From the NCBI GenBank assembly GCA_035645695.1, contig DASQMC010000077.1:1-64000 (forward strand): 64,000 bases of DNA, given 5' to 3'. A program made the position numbers and the translations under genes. The notes under the pieces were generated by a model that worked only from the letters and a program-made list of their open reading frames with translations, did not search any database and was not told the DNA's origin. Positions 10,698 to 19,633 of this stretch are shown here, in pieces. This stretch comes from JAIVJZ01 sp035645695. Its GTDB lineage: Bacteria > Acidobacteriota > Blastocatellia > Pyrinomonadales > Pyrinomonadaceae. Within the stretch, counting starts at the first letter, position 1. Each line of letters opens with the position of its first letter.

Positions 10698-10843
10698 CTT
10701 GCGGTGTCAAGGTTTCGTTTGATCGCGGGCACAGAGACATGCGGGCGAGTTTCCTCAGACAAACGCGCCGGCTGACTTCCGGGTAGAGCGCGGGCGTCCC
10801 CTTCCTGATGTCAGGCACTTGATTTAACCAAAGGAGATTTTGT

Positions 10844-11065
10844 TTGGCTAAAGATGACCTCATTCCGGCCGAAGGCGTCGTGGTGGATAAACTGCCGAAC
10901 GCCTTCTTTCGCGTCCGTCTGGATAACAGCGAGCACATCGTACTGGCGCAGATCGGCGGCAAGATGCGCAAAAATTTTATCCGTATCCTCCCCGGCGACC
11001 GTGTTCAGGTCGAAATGTCCCCCTACGATCTGTCCAGAGGCCGGATCACGTATAGATATAAATGA
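10844..11065 (+). CDS. infA: translation initiation factor IF-1, TTG start
   Basis: This 73-residue OB-fold protein binds the 30S A site during initiation. MAKDDLIPAEGVV at the N-terminus and GDRVQVEMSPYDLSRGRI near the C-terminus are characteristic of IF-1. The start codon is TTG, decided by AAGGAG at 10831-10836 with seven bases of spacing. No ATG or GTG in frame would give the conserved N-terminus. The gene is not in a ribosomal-protein operon but between RRM and zinc-ribbon genes. An inverted repeat starts immediately after its stop codon. Confidence 0.96.
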   Translation: MAKDDLIPAEGVVVDKLPNAFFRVRLDNSEHIVLAQIGGKMRKNFIRILPGDRVQVEMSPYDLSRGRITYRYK

Positions 11066-11145
11066 GCCATCAGCCGTCAGCCGTCAGCAAAAAGGCGGAC
11101 GGTTTTAACGGGCTGACTGCTGATCGCTGATGGCTGACGGCTTTT
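11066..11145. repeat. heptad-built inverted repeat R3, likely infA terminator
   Basis: Words of the form GCCATCA, GCCGTCA, GCCGTCA on the left answer CTGACTG, CTGATCG, CTGATGG, CTGACGG on the right. The 23-bp arms are 11066-11088 and 11112-11134 with four mismatches. A CTTTT run follows, so it can act as an intrinsic terminator. It begins at the base after the infA stop codon. Confidence 0.8.
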
Positions 11146-11158
11146 AATCAGAGGTTTT

Positions 11159-11515
11159 ATGGAGAAACAGACTTACGCCGTGGGCGACCGCGTGGAGAAG
11201 TGGTGTGAGGCGTGCGGCGAGGAACGCGGCCACGTCGTCGCGACGGTGACGAAGCGCGGGTTGATCTCGCGCGTCAACTGCCCGAAGTGCGGCACGCGCA
11301 GTTCGTTTAAAACGAGCGCGCAGACTTCCGGCACGCGCTCCGGCACGCAGACCGGCACGCCGTACGACTGGACGCGCACCTATCGCGCCGGGCAAACCAT
11401 GCTCCATCCGACCTACGGGCTGGGCGAAGTTATGGCGCTCGTCGAGCCGAAGAAAATAGATGTGCTCTTCTCGGATCGCATGCGTCGCCTCGTCCACGGG
11501 CGCGCCGACACGTAA
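11159..11515 (+). CDS. small protein with zinc ribbon and HPTYGLGEV (UvrD/CarD-like tail) motif
   Basis: The 118-residue protein has an N-terminal zinc ribbon with C16/C19 and C41/C44. A Thr/Ser/Gly linker follows, then a C-terminal segment with MLHPTYGLGEVMAL and a short beta-rich end. The HPxxGxGxV pattern recalls the C-terminal Tudor-like modules of UvrD/PcrA helicases and the RNA-polymerase-interacting domain of CarD, which suggests RNA polymerase or nucleic-acid contact. I do not recognise a named family. It lies between infA and rpsU and downstream of repeat R3. Confidence 0.7.
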   Translation: MEKQTYAVGDRVEKWCEACGEERGHVVATVTKRGLISRVNCPKCGTRSSFKTSAQTSGTRSGTQTGTPYDWTRTYRAGQTMLHPTYGLGEVMALVEPKKIDVLFSDRMRRLVHGRADT

Positions 11516-11633
11516 AACGCGCCGCCCGCCGCTTGACCTTTGGCGGATTTTTGATTAACAAATAGTACACAGATACGCGCGAACAACTTTTAGCGAAGGC
11601 GTCCGGCGCGCACAATCGAGAGTAGGAGATAAG

Positions 11634-11843
11634 ATGGCAACCGTTAACGTCAACCAGGGTGAATCAATCGAGAGCGCGCTGCGCCGCTTCAAGCGCAAGG
11701 TGATGACCGAAGAGATCATCAAAGACGCGAAGAAGCACGCCTTCTTCATGTCGAAGGGGCAGAAGGCGAAACTCAAATCCGCCCTCGCACGCAAGCGCAA
11801 CAAGAAGAAACGCCGCCCGCCGCAAGCGCAACCGCGCGGCTAA
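11634..11843 (+). CDS. rpsU: 30S ribosomal protein bS21
   Basis: The 69-residue basic protein starts MATVNVNQGESIESALRRF and ends in an Arg/Lys-rich helix followed by a Pro/Gln tail, the pattern of bS21. This protein helps base pairing of the Shine-Dalgarno region during initiation. GTAGGAGA lies just before the start. A strong terminator follows, so the gene ends its own transcript. Confidence 0.95.
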   Translation: MATVNVNQGESIESALRRFKRKVMTEEIIKDAKKHAFFMSKGQKAKLKSALARKRNKKKRRPPQAQPRG

Positions 11844-11870
11844 GGGCGAACCCGTAAGTTCTACCAGAGA

Positions 11871-11918
11871 GAGAAGCCTGCGACACCGGCTATAAGCGTC
11901 GCGGCTTCTCCTCTTTTT
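11871..11918 (+). terminator. intrinsic terminator of rpsU
   Basis: GAGAAGCC-t-GCGAC at 11871-11884 pairs with GTCGC-GGCTTCTC at 11898-11910 (13 bp with one bulged T) and is followed by CTCTTTTT. Confidence 0.85.
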
Positions 11919-11984
11919 GTGTCCGCGCACTTTTTTGCCTCCGGTTGCGGACGGCGCGCCGAAGAAGCGTGGTTTACTAAAACG

Positions 11985-12626
11985 TCAACGCCGCTTCTTC
12001 GACGCGCCGCCCGCGCCTTTGCGCGACTTCCGCGCGGCGGCCTTTCGCTCCGCCGCACGAAAACGGCGCGCACCTTCCTCGATCAATTCTCTGGCGCGCT
12101 CCGGCCCGGAGCGCGCGAGCGGCTCGAACCGCTTCCCCTTCATTTCATTGTAGGAGACGAAAAAGTGCTCGATCTCGTCGAGCAGGTTCTCGCTCAGTTG
12201 TGAGAGCGAGGACACGTCTCTGAGGTTGCGCGCGGCGGCGGCCACGGCGACGAGACGGTCGTTGCGCGTCGTCTCGCCGTCTCGCTCGGTCTGTTCCGCT
12301 TCGATGACGCCGATGAGCCGCGCTTCGACGAGGCATCCGGTGAAGGCCGCCTCTTCCATCAGCACGAGCATGTCGAGCGGGTCGCCGTCGCCGCCCGTGG
12401 TGGAAGGCACGAACCCGAAGTCGAAAGGGAAGACCGCCCCGGCGGGCAACACGCCGCCGAGTTTGAAGAGGTCGAGTTCCTCATCGTAGTCGAACTTGTT
12501 GCGGCTGCCCCGTGGCGTTTCGATGATGATGCGCAAGAGTAGGGGGCGGCGGCGGCCGTCCGCATCGCCGCGCGCGACGGGCGGGAGGCGCAAGAGGCGT
12601 CCGCCGTTTGAATATCTCTGAGCCAT
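11985..12626 (-). CDS. ppa: inorganic pyrophosphatase (family I), with basic C-terminal extension
   Basis: It hydrolyses pyrophosphate to two phosphates in the cytoplasm. The 213-residue protein shows IIIETPRGSRNKFDYDEE with the substrate-binding Lys/Tyr region, FDFGFVPST, the metal-binding DGDPLDML and an NDRLVAV block, in family order. The DGxxxxNDRLVAV segment carries the expected later metal-binding Asp residues. Family members end soon after the HFFxxYxxxxG block. Here about 35 residues rich in Arg, Lys and Ala follow (from about 178), which could bind nucleic acid or be disordered. Confidence 0.88.
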   Translation of the reverse strand: MAQRYSNGGRLLRLPPVARGDADGRRRPLLLRIIIETPRGSRNKFDYDEELDLFKLGGVLPAGAVFPFDFGFVPSTTGGDGDPLDMLVLMEEAAFTGCLVEARLIGVIEAEQTERDGETTRNDRLVAVAAAARNLRDVSSLSQLSENLLDEIEHFFVSYNEMKGKRFEPLARSGPERARELIEEGARRFRAAERKAAARKSRKGAGGASKKRR

Positions 12627-13027
12627 GAAAACCCCCTTTGAATGCGCGGTCGTGAATAAGAGCCCGGCCGCGCGCGAAATTTGCCCGGCTGCGGAAAGTT
12701 AATTTAAGTGAGGGATAGCTCTACAACATCAAGCCGCCCGGTTTCAACCCGTGTCGTCTTGAGAGACGGCAGGAAGCGGCGCGGCTGTTTGAAATCTCAA
12801 CCGCCCGACTCGTGTTAATAACCCGCCCGCCCCGACGTTTAAGGTGTAAGCGGCAGCGGCCTACAGCGCCACGGACGGGCGTGCCTCCTATTGCACGCCC
12901 GCCGGCGGTTGCGAACGGTTGGGACAACCGCCGCACCGGCTGCCGCAAAGTTCCGTAAAACCTTCCGCGCGGATTCGTCGTATAGACATCGCGATTCGAT
13001 TCATCTCGCCGGGTTGTCACAGTCTTT
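12627..13027. other. gene-free interval between divergent genes
   Basis: It must hold promoters for the divergent pyrophosphatase and permease genes, but no convincing -35/-10 pair stood out. A hairpin with perfect 8-bp arms (GGGCGTGC / GCACGCCC, 12877-12884 and 12893-12900) lies inside, without a T-run. Confidence 0.5.
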
Positions 13028-14272
13028 ATGAGAACCGTTTACACCTTTTATCTCGATGCCGCACGAATCGCGATCAGTTCCATCCTCGCGCACAAGCTGC
13101 GCGCCTTTCTCACCTTGATCGGCATCATCATCGGCGTGGCATCGGTAGTGGTCGTCGGCGCGGCGATCAGCGGGCTGAACGCTTACGTCATCGATAAGGT
13201 CGGGAAGATGCTCGGCTCGAACCATTTCATGATCGCGCGCATGGCGAGTTCCGGCGATTTGTCCGAAGAGGAGTTGGAGCGACGCCAGCGGCGCAACCCG
13301 CGTCTCACTCATCTGGACATGGAGTGGCTCAGGCAGCATTGCACGCAGTGCGCGATGGTCGGGGCGCAGTCGGGGCGCGGGACGACTTTCGAGCAGGACG
13401 GCAAGACCTTTCACGGCGGCATCGTCTTCGGCGTGACGGCCAACATGGGCGACATCGAAGATAAGACGATGTCGGACGGACGCTTCATCCAGCCCGAAGA
13501 GGAAGAGAGCGGCGCGCTCGTCGTCGTGCTCGGAGGCGACATCAAAGACAAGTTCTTTCCCAACACAGACCCCGTCGGAAAAACCCTCAAGGTCGGCGGG
13601 CTGCCCCTGCGCGTCGTCGGCGTGGAAGAAAAGCGCGGCCCCATCTTCGGCGACCTCGTGGATAAACACGTCTACATTCCGCTCTCGACTTACGGGCGCA
13701 TCTACGGGCGACCGCGAGACATTCAGATTCACGGCAAAGGCGCGTCGCGCGACAACTTCCAGTACACGATTGAAGACGCCCGCACCGCGCTCCGAAATTA
13801 TCACCAACTCGCCGGCAGCGAAGAGGACGACTTCGGCCTCGTCAACACGGAAGAACTCGGCGGCCAGATCGACGAGTTCACGGGGGCGATTGCGGCGGTC
13901 GTCGTGCCCATCACGTTCATCTCGCTCGTCGTCGGGGCAATCGTCGTGATGAACATCATGCTCGTCTCCGTGACGGAACGCACCTTCGAGATCGGTTTGC
14001 GCAAAGCTCTCGGCGCGCGGCGCAAGCAGATCATGATGCAGTTCCTGATCGAGTCTTCGACGCTCTGCGTGCTCGGCGGCGTGTTCGGTCTCCTGCTCGC
14101 CGCCGCCCTCGCCGCCGTCATCTCGGCGACGACGCCGATCCCGATGACGATCACGGTCGGCTATGTTGTGCTCTCGATCCTGTCTTCGGGCGGGATCGGC
14201 ATGGTCGCCGGGCTTTACCCGGCCTACAAAGCGTCGCGGTTAGACCCCATCGTCGCGCTGACGAGAAATTAG
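13028..14272 (+). CDS. MacB/FtsX-type ABC transporter permease
   Basis: The 414-residue membrane protein begins with a cytoplasmic helix and a first membrane segment (about 14-42, LIGIIIGVASVVVVG). A MacB-like extracytoplasmic core follows (about 45-280). Three C-terminal FtsX helices include the coupling segment NIMLVSVTERTFEIGLRKALGA and end with the typical YPAYKASRLDPIVALT. Such permeases drive mechanotransmission-type export of peptides, drugs or lipoproteins and need a MacB/LolD-type ATPase. None is encoded next to it. It is followed 60 bp later by a paralogue. Confidence 0.9.
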   Translation: MRTVYTFYLDAARIAISSILAHKLRAFLTLIGIIIGVASVVVVGAAISGLNAYVIDKVGKMLGSNHFMIARMASSGDLSEEELERRQRRNPRLTHLDMEWLRQHCTQCAMVGAQSGRGTTFEQDGKTFHGGIVFGVTANMGDIEDKTMSDGRFIQPEEEESGALVVVLGGDIKDKFFPNTDPVGKTLKVGGLPLRVVGVEEKRGPIFGDLVDKHVYIPLSTYGRIYGRPRDIQIHGKGASRDNFQYTIEDARTALRNYHQLAGSEEDDFGLVNTEELGGQIDEFTGAIAAVVVPITFISLVVGAIVVMNIMLVSVTERTFEIGLRKALGARRKQIMMQFLIESSTLCVLGGVFGLLLAAALAAVISATTPIPMTITVGYVVLSILSSGGIGMVAGLYPAYKASRLDPIVALTRN

Positions 14273-14332
14273 ACGTGAAACTGAACCTGAAACGGGGCGG
14301 GAAACCGGGGGCGAGATTGTAGGGAAGAAGTT

Positions 14333-15601
14333 ATGAAACTGCCCGGATTGCTCACAAAGGAAATTCTGTTGATGGCGCTCGACAGCATTCGGGCGCACAA
14401 GTTCAGAAGCATTCTGACGACCATGGGCATCGTCATCGGCGTCTTGACGGCCATCGTCATCGCCTCGATCCTGACGGGCTTGCGCGGCAACATCGTCCGC
14501 ATCGTCGAAGAATACGGGTCGAACAACCTCTATGCGTTTCACCTGACGACGGGGCCGCAGGTCGGCGAGCGAGATCAGGCCGAGCGCGCGCGCAAGGTCT
14601 TGACGCCCGAAGACGGGGAGGCTTTGAAGGCCGCGAGCGCGGTTGAGGACGTGGCCTTCGAGTCGCCCAACATCGGCTACAGCGGTGGGCCGTTCGACGA
14701 CACGATCACTTATCAGGGGAAGACCTACCGGCGCGGCAACACGAAGGGCGTGACGGCGAACCACAGCCACGTGCTCAACACCACCCTGCGTGAAGGCCGC
14801 TTTATCTCCGAGCAGGACGACACCTTCCGGCGCAACGTGATGGTCATCGGCGTCAACGCGGCGGATGCGCTGTTTCCGGATCAGCCCGATAACATCGTCG
14901 GCAGGCAGGTGAAGATGGGCGGCTACGTCTTCGAGATCATCGGCGTGCTCGCCAAGCGCAAGAACACCGTCATGGGCGAGAACGAGGAGGACAACGCCGT
15001 GCTCGTCCCGTTTCGCACCGGCCTCCAGATCGCGCCCGCGCGTCGCTTTCTCACCCTCGTCATCCGCGCGCACACGGGGCAGACCGAGGCCGCGCTCGAT
15101 CAGGTGGAGGAAATCCTGCGCACGCGTCGCGGCGTGAAATTCAGCGAGCCGAACGATTTCGACGTGAAGACGGCGAGCGCATTCATCGAGCAGTTCGACA
15201 GCATCACGGCGATGGTGGGCCTCATCGCCATCGCGATCTCGTCGGTCGGCCTGCTCGTCGGCGGCATCGGCGTGATGAACATCATGCTCGTATCCGTGAC
15301 GGAGCGCACGCAGGAGATCGGCATCCGCAAGGCCATCGGCGCGCGCCGCCGCGACATCGTTAACCAGTTTTTGTTCGAGGCGATGACCCTCACCCTCTTC
15401 GGCGGCATACTCGGCGTGATGCTCGCAGTCCTCATCAGCCAACTGATCATGTTCTTCGTGCCCGAACTCCCGGCCGCGATCCCCCTGTGGGCGGTCTTGA
15501 CGGGACTTCTGGTTTCGATTGGCGTCGGCCTCGTCTTCGGCGTATGGCCTGCGATGAAGGCGTCGCGACTCGATCCGATTGAATGCCTGCGTTACGAATA
15601 G
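14333..15601 (+). CDS. MacB/FtsX-type ABC transporter permease, paralogue
   Basis: The 422-residue protein has the same architecture as its upstream neighbour: first helix around residues 30-52 (MGIVIGVLTAIVIASIL), periplasmic core, and three C-terminal helices with NIMLVSVTERTQEIGIRKAIGA and MKASRLDPIECLRYE. AGGGAAG precedes the start. The two probably form a heterodimeric permease. The ATPase must come from elsewhere. A strong terminator follows. Confidence 0.9.
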   Translation: MKLPGLLTKEILLMALDSIRAHKFRSILTTMGIVIGVLTAIVIASILTGLRGNIVRIVEEYGSNNLYAFHLTTGPQVGERDQAERARKVLTPEDGEALKAASAVEDVAFESPNIGYSGGPFDDTITYQGKTYRRGNTKGVTANHSHVLNTTLREGRFISEQDDTFRRNVMVIGVNAADALFPDQPDNIVGRQVKMGGYVFEIIGVLAKRKNTVMGENEEDNAVLVPFRTGLQIAPARRFLTLVIRAHTGQTEAALDQVEEILRTRRGVKFSEPNDFDVKTASAFIEQFDSITAMVGLIAIAISSVGLLVGGIGVMNIMLVSVTERTQEIGIRKAIGARRRDIVNQFLFEAMTLTLFGGILGVMLAVLISQLIMFFVPELPAAIPLWAVLTGLLVSIGVGLVFGVWPAMKASRLDPIECLRYE

Positions 15602-15614
15602 ACGGGCAAGGTGA

Positions 15615-15666
15615 AAAAATCAGGGCGGGCGCCGTCGATTCACACGACGGCGCCCGCCCTGATTTT
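15615..15666. terminator. bidirectional intrinsic terminator after the permease pair
   Basis: A perfect inverted repeat of 23-bp arms (AAAAATCAGGGCGGGCGCCG... and its complement) encloses a short loop around 15638-15644 and ends in ATTTTT. The A-run on the left makes it functional in both directions. Confidence 0.88.
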
Positions 15667-16056
15667 TAGTCCCGACTGAATTTGACAAGGACGGACTCGC
15701 GACGCGTGCGACGGGTGCGCGCGATAACGCGCGGCGACTGTCCGGTTTGAGTAACAGGCGGGGCGTTTTGCATGGCGTGATTTGCGCTTGCCGGGTGCGC
15801 TCGACGCGGCGCAGGGGGCGGCGCGCGGGCGTCAAATAGCGGGTGCATCCGCGCGGCGCGCGGGTCGCGTAAATAAGCGTGTAAGGCCGAGACGCAGAAC
15901 TTTGGAATTAGGGAGCGCGTTGTGCTAAATTCGGAAACCGTAACTTAGACGTTGATCCGTAAGGGGTGGAAATCATGCCGCCGCAATCTCCGATCAACGC
16001 GCGCTTACCTTGAAATCTCCCCCTTCATTTTCCAACCGAGTTCCCGGAGGCCGTCG
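15667..16056. other. gene-free interval before the CHAT gene
   Basis: No gene or clear repeat is seen. An open frame in phase with the CHAT gene extends back to 15952, but the ribosome site and signal peptide place the start at 16057. Confidence 0.5.
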
Positions 16057-19000
16057 ATGTCCGAACGTTTTTATCTCTCGCTGCTAGCCGTGGTTTTCGC
16101 GTGCCTGCTCGCGCTCACGCCCCTCACGCCGGAAGCGGCGTCGGCGTCGTCGTCGGCGGGCGCAAACAGCGCGACCACCGCTGATGCGACGAAGGCGGAA
16201 GCGGCGCGCCGCGCGCTCGCGGAGGGGACGGCTTTGCTCGGGCGCAATCGCACCGATCAGGCGCTCCCGCTCATCGAATCCGCGCTCCGGCTCTTTACGG
16301 AAGCAAGTGATCGAAGCGGTCTTGCCGCCGCTTCCGGCTCGCTCGGCGACATCTATCTGAGGCACGGCCAGTACGCGACGGCCATCGAACATTTCCGGCG
16401 CGCCGCCGAAACCTTCCACGCGCAGAAAGAGACGGCCAACGCCGCGCTGATGTTCGCCAAACTCGGCGAGGCTTACTATTTCGCGGGCGACGAGCAGGGC
16501 GCGCGCGCAGCCTTCGCTCGCATCGGCGGGACGAAGGAGAGCGATATGGCGGGCGACCGTATCGTCGCGGGTGCGAGCGGCAGCGGCAGCAGTGGCGCGG
16601 GCTCGCGCAGGCGCGAGAACGGGGCGGCGACGTTCGCATCCGTCAGCGCATCGTTGCCGGGCTTAGTCTCGTGTCTCTCGTTCAATCCGGCGAACGAACG
16701 CCCGAGCAATCCGTCCGATTCAGCGTCGGGCAATCCTTCGGACAATAAGGCTGGCAACAGACCGCAGAACATGGGTCGCGCGCCGAAGAAACTCGATGAC
16801 CTCGGGCGCATGGATTTGCGTGTCGTCGATCAGGACGGCAACCCTGTCCGGGGCGCGAAGGGGCGGCTTTCGACGACGCGTCCGAACGGCATCTCCTGCG
16901 ACTGTTGGGAAGTCACGGACGCGGCAGGCCGCGCCGTGCTGCCGCCTCTGCATGTCGGCAAAGTTTTGAAATTGGAAGTGAATGCTCCCGGCTACGAGCC
17001 GCTCGAACAGATCGTCCCGGCCGAACGACTCGCCGAGCCGTTCAAAGTCACTTTGCAATCAAAGGACGCTTTGAAGTCCGGGCAGAAATTGGCGCACGCC
17101 CCCGAAACGCGCGCGGGCGCGCTGAACGCTCCGGCCGCTTCCGGCGCGTGCTTTGACCTCCATCGCCTTTTCATCGCCTATGCGACAAGCGAGTTCACGC
17201 TCGCCCGCGCAGACTTCAATAACAACCGTCTCAACTCGGCGCAGGCGCATTACCGAAACGTGCTCGCCGCCGCCGACTCGGGCGCGCCCGCCGGAAATCT
17301 CGCCGCCGCGCGTCTCTACCGCGCCGTGGCGCGCACGAGTCTCGGCGACATCGCCCTGCGTCAGAGTCGTTTTGCGGAGGCGCTGAAGTTCTACGAACAG
17401 GCCGCCGACATCGCGCGCAAAGACGGCCGCGCGGAGTTGGCCTGGAGCGCGGAACGCGGTCTCGGCAAGACCCACTGGTTGTTGGCCGCCGCCACCGCCG
17501 CGGGCGACGCGCAGACCGGAACCAAACATAGAGACGCCGCGCTCAGGCATTATCGCGCCGCGCTCGACATCATCGAGACGCTCTTCGCCGGAAGCCTGCG
17601 CGCAGATAACGCGCGGAGCAATTTTCTGGCGACGACGAAGGATGTCTATGACGAAGCGTCGGGCGTGCTGGCGGAGTTGGCGCTGATGAATGCGCCGCCC
17701 GCGCCGACGACTACTCGCTCGGCGGCGCATGCGCAGGCCGCCGCCGCAGCAGGCCGCCCGCTCGAAGGCAAGTTGCTGGCCTATGCCGCCGAAGCCTTTC
17801 GCATCGTGGAACGGGGCAAGGCGCGTTCGCTGCTCGACATGCTCGGCGACGCGCACGCGGAGGTGCGCGAGGGCGTGCCCGGCGCGCTTGTCGAACGCAA
17901 GGTCGCCAACATGGCGCGGCAACAGGAGATCGCAAATTTGCTGGGCGGGGTGGCTCCGCGGGGCGACACGTCGAAACAGACCGTCGCGGGGTTGGAGGCG
18001 GAACTCGAACGGCTCTCGGTCGAGTTCGATAGTCTGGAAAATCAGATCAGGACGGGCAGCCCGCGCTACGCCGCGCTCGTGCGCGCCGAACCTTTGACGC
18101 TGGCCGAAGTGCAGCGCCAGGTGTTGGACGATTCGACCGTGCTGCTCGAATACAGTCTGGGCGCGCAACAGTCGTACCTATTCGCGGCGACGCGAGACGG
18201 CCTGACGCTACACCGTCTGCCCTCGCGCGAACGCATCGAGCGTCAAGCCATCGAGTTGCGCCAGCAATTGATTCCGGCGGGCGTGCGCCGCGCCATCGCG
18301 GGCATCAACGTCGAGAACACGCGCGGGTTGACGCTCGGCAGCCCCTCGACCGCTCCGGCCAACGTCGGCGCGTATAAAGCCGCCTCGCACGCGCTCTACC
18401 GGATGGTCGTCGCCCCGGCCGCCGCGAGCCTCGGCGGCCGTCGTTTGCTCGTCGTCGCCGAAGGCGCGCTCAACTACGTGCCGTTCGAGTCGCTCGTGAC
18501 CGGCACAGAGGGCATTGACTATTCGACGCTCTCTTATCTCGTCAAGACGAACGAGATCGTCTATGCGCCGTCGGCTTCGGTGGTCGGCGAAATCAGGCGA
18601 CAGGCAAAGCGCGGCGGCGCGGCGGGACGCGGCGGGATGCTCCTTGTGGCCGACCCTGTTTTCGACGAGGGTGATTTGCGCTTGCAGGGTTCGTCGCAGA
18701 ATGCGGCGCGAGCGCGCGAATCGGTGCAACGCCTGTCGCTCGTGAGCGCGCTCGCCGACGTGACGAATGTGAGGAGCGGTAAATTGAAGTTGGCGCGTCT
18801 CGACGGCACGCGCTCGGAGGCCGAGGAGATCGCCAAACTCACGCGCGCCGGGGGCGGGCAGGCCGACGTGTGGCTCGACTTCGACGCGAACGAGACGAAC
18901 CTGCGCGCGCGCAAACTGGACGACTATCGCTTCCTGCACTTTGCGACGCACGGGCTGCTCGATGCCGAACGCCCACGATTCACAGGGCTCGCGCTCTCGC

Positions 19001-19374
19001 TCGTCGGGCAGGCGGGCGCGGACGGCTTCCTGCGCGTTGACGAAGTTTTCAATTTGCGGCTCGGCTCGCCGCTCGTGATGCTGTCGGCCTGCGAGACGGG
19101 ACTCGGGCGCGAGCGCAGGGGCGAGGGCGTCATCGGTTTGACGCGCGCCTTCATGTACGCGGGCGCTCCCACCGTCGGCGTCAGTTTGTGGTCGGTCGGC
19201 GACAAGTCAACCGCGGAGTTGATGCCGGAGTTTTATCGTCGCCTGCTGGCGGGGCAGGACGGCGCACCCGCCGCGATGCGCGCGGCGCAACTCGCGTTGA
19301 TCGCGGGCAAGCGTTACAGCGCGCCGTTCTACTGGTCGCCCTTCGTCATCGTCGGCGATTGGCGGTCGAAGTGA
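16057..19374 (+). CDS. secreted TPR-CHAT protease-like protein with carboxypeptidase-regulatory insert
   Basis: The 1105-residue protein has a signal peptide (about 1-28). Two TPR stretches follow (about 45-165 and 385-520), with an inserted carboxypeptidase-regulatory-like beta domain between them (about 240-330, LRVVDQDGNPVRGAK...). The C-terminal CHAT (caspase-HetF) domain shows the catalytic His in FATHG (H965) and Cys in SACETGLG (C1012), so it should be active. CHAT proteins are caspase-clan cysteine proteases. Cytoplasmic ones act in gRAMP/Craspase and other immune systems, but this one appears exported. GGAGG at 16046-16050, spaced six bases, sets the start. No defence genes are adjacent. 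Confidence 0.88.
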   Translation: MSERFYLSLLAVVFACLLALTPLTPEAASASSSAGANSATTADATKAEAARRALAEGTALLGRNRTDQALPLIESALRLFTEASDRSGLAAASGSLGDIYLRHGQYATAIEHFRRAAETFHAQKETANAALMFAKLGEAYYFAGDEQGARAAFARIGGTKESDMAGDRIVAGASGSGSSGAGSRRRENGAATFASVSASLPGLVSCLSFNPANERPSNPSDSASGNPSDNKAGNRPQNMGRAPKKLDDLGRMDLRVVDQDGNPVRGAKGRLSTTRPNGISCDCWEVTDAAGRAVLPPLHVGKVLKLEVNAPGYEPLEQIVPAERLAEPFKVTLQSKDALKSGQKLAHAPETRAGALNAPAASGACFDLHRLFIAYATSEFTLARADFNNNRLNSAQAHYRNVLAAADSGAPAGNLAAARLYRAVARTSLGDIALRQSRFAEALKFYEQAADIARKDGRAELAWSAERGLGKTHWLLAAATAAGDAQTGTKHRDAALRHYRAALDIIETLFAGSLRADNARSNFLATTKDVYDEASGVLAELALMNAPPAPTTTRSAAHAQAAAAAGRPLEGKLLAYAAEAFRIVERGKARSLLDMLGDAHAEVREGVPGALVERKVANMARQQEIANLLGGVAPRGDTSKQTVAGLEAELERLSVEFDSLENQIRTGSPRYAALVRAEPLTLAEVQRQVLDDSTVLLEYSLGAQQSYLFAATRDGLTLHRLPSRERIERQAIELRQQLIPAGVRRAIAGINVENTRGLTLGSPSTAPANVGAYKAASHALYRMVVAPAAASLGGRRLLVVAEGALNYVPFESLVTGTEGIDYSTLSYLVKTNEIVYAPSASVVGEIRRQAKRGGAAGRGGMLLVADPVFDEGDLRLQGSSQNAARARESVQRLSLVSALADVTNVRSGKLKLARLDGTRSEAEEIAKLTRAGGGQADVWLDFDANETNLRARKLDDYRFLHFATHGLLDAERPRFTGLALSLVGQAGADGFLRVDEVFNLRLGSPLVMLSACETGLGRERRGEGVIGLTRAFMYAGAPTVGVSLWSVGDKSTAELMPEFYRRLLAGQDGAPAAMRAAQLALIAGKRYSAPFYWSPFVIVGDWRSK

Positions 19375-19527
19375 AGCGGCGAGAGGCGAGCGGAGACGCC
19401 AAGGCGTGTCGCTCCGAGGCGCGCACGGCGAGTCGGCTTTTTGAGCAAACTAAACTCTGACGCAAAAGCATCTCACGCCGAAGGCGCGCCGGAGTTGCGA
19501 CGGGTGCGTCCGGCGGGGTTGGAAATC

Positions 19528-19557
19528 TTCACGCGCTTCGCGCGATTGAGTTAGAAT
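19528..19557 (+). promoter_or_regulatory. putative promoter of the secreted TPR gene
   Basis: TTCACG (19528-19533) and TAGAAT (19552-19557) are separated by 18 bp, about 75 bp upstream of the chosen start codon. Confidence 0.4.
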
Positions 19558-19633
19558 CACCGCCCCTTAAGCGCTCTCCTGACGAGCCTGCCGGGTGAGG
19601 AATCATTCTTCGATGATGAAAGAAGGAAAAGAA

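Noticed and set aside
12721..13197. Short open frames upstream of the first MacB-type gene
   Set aside because: They are low complexity, overlap the MacB start and lack support from any motif.
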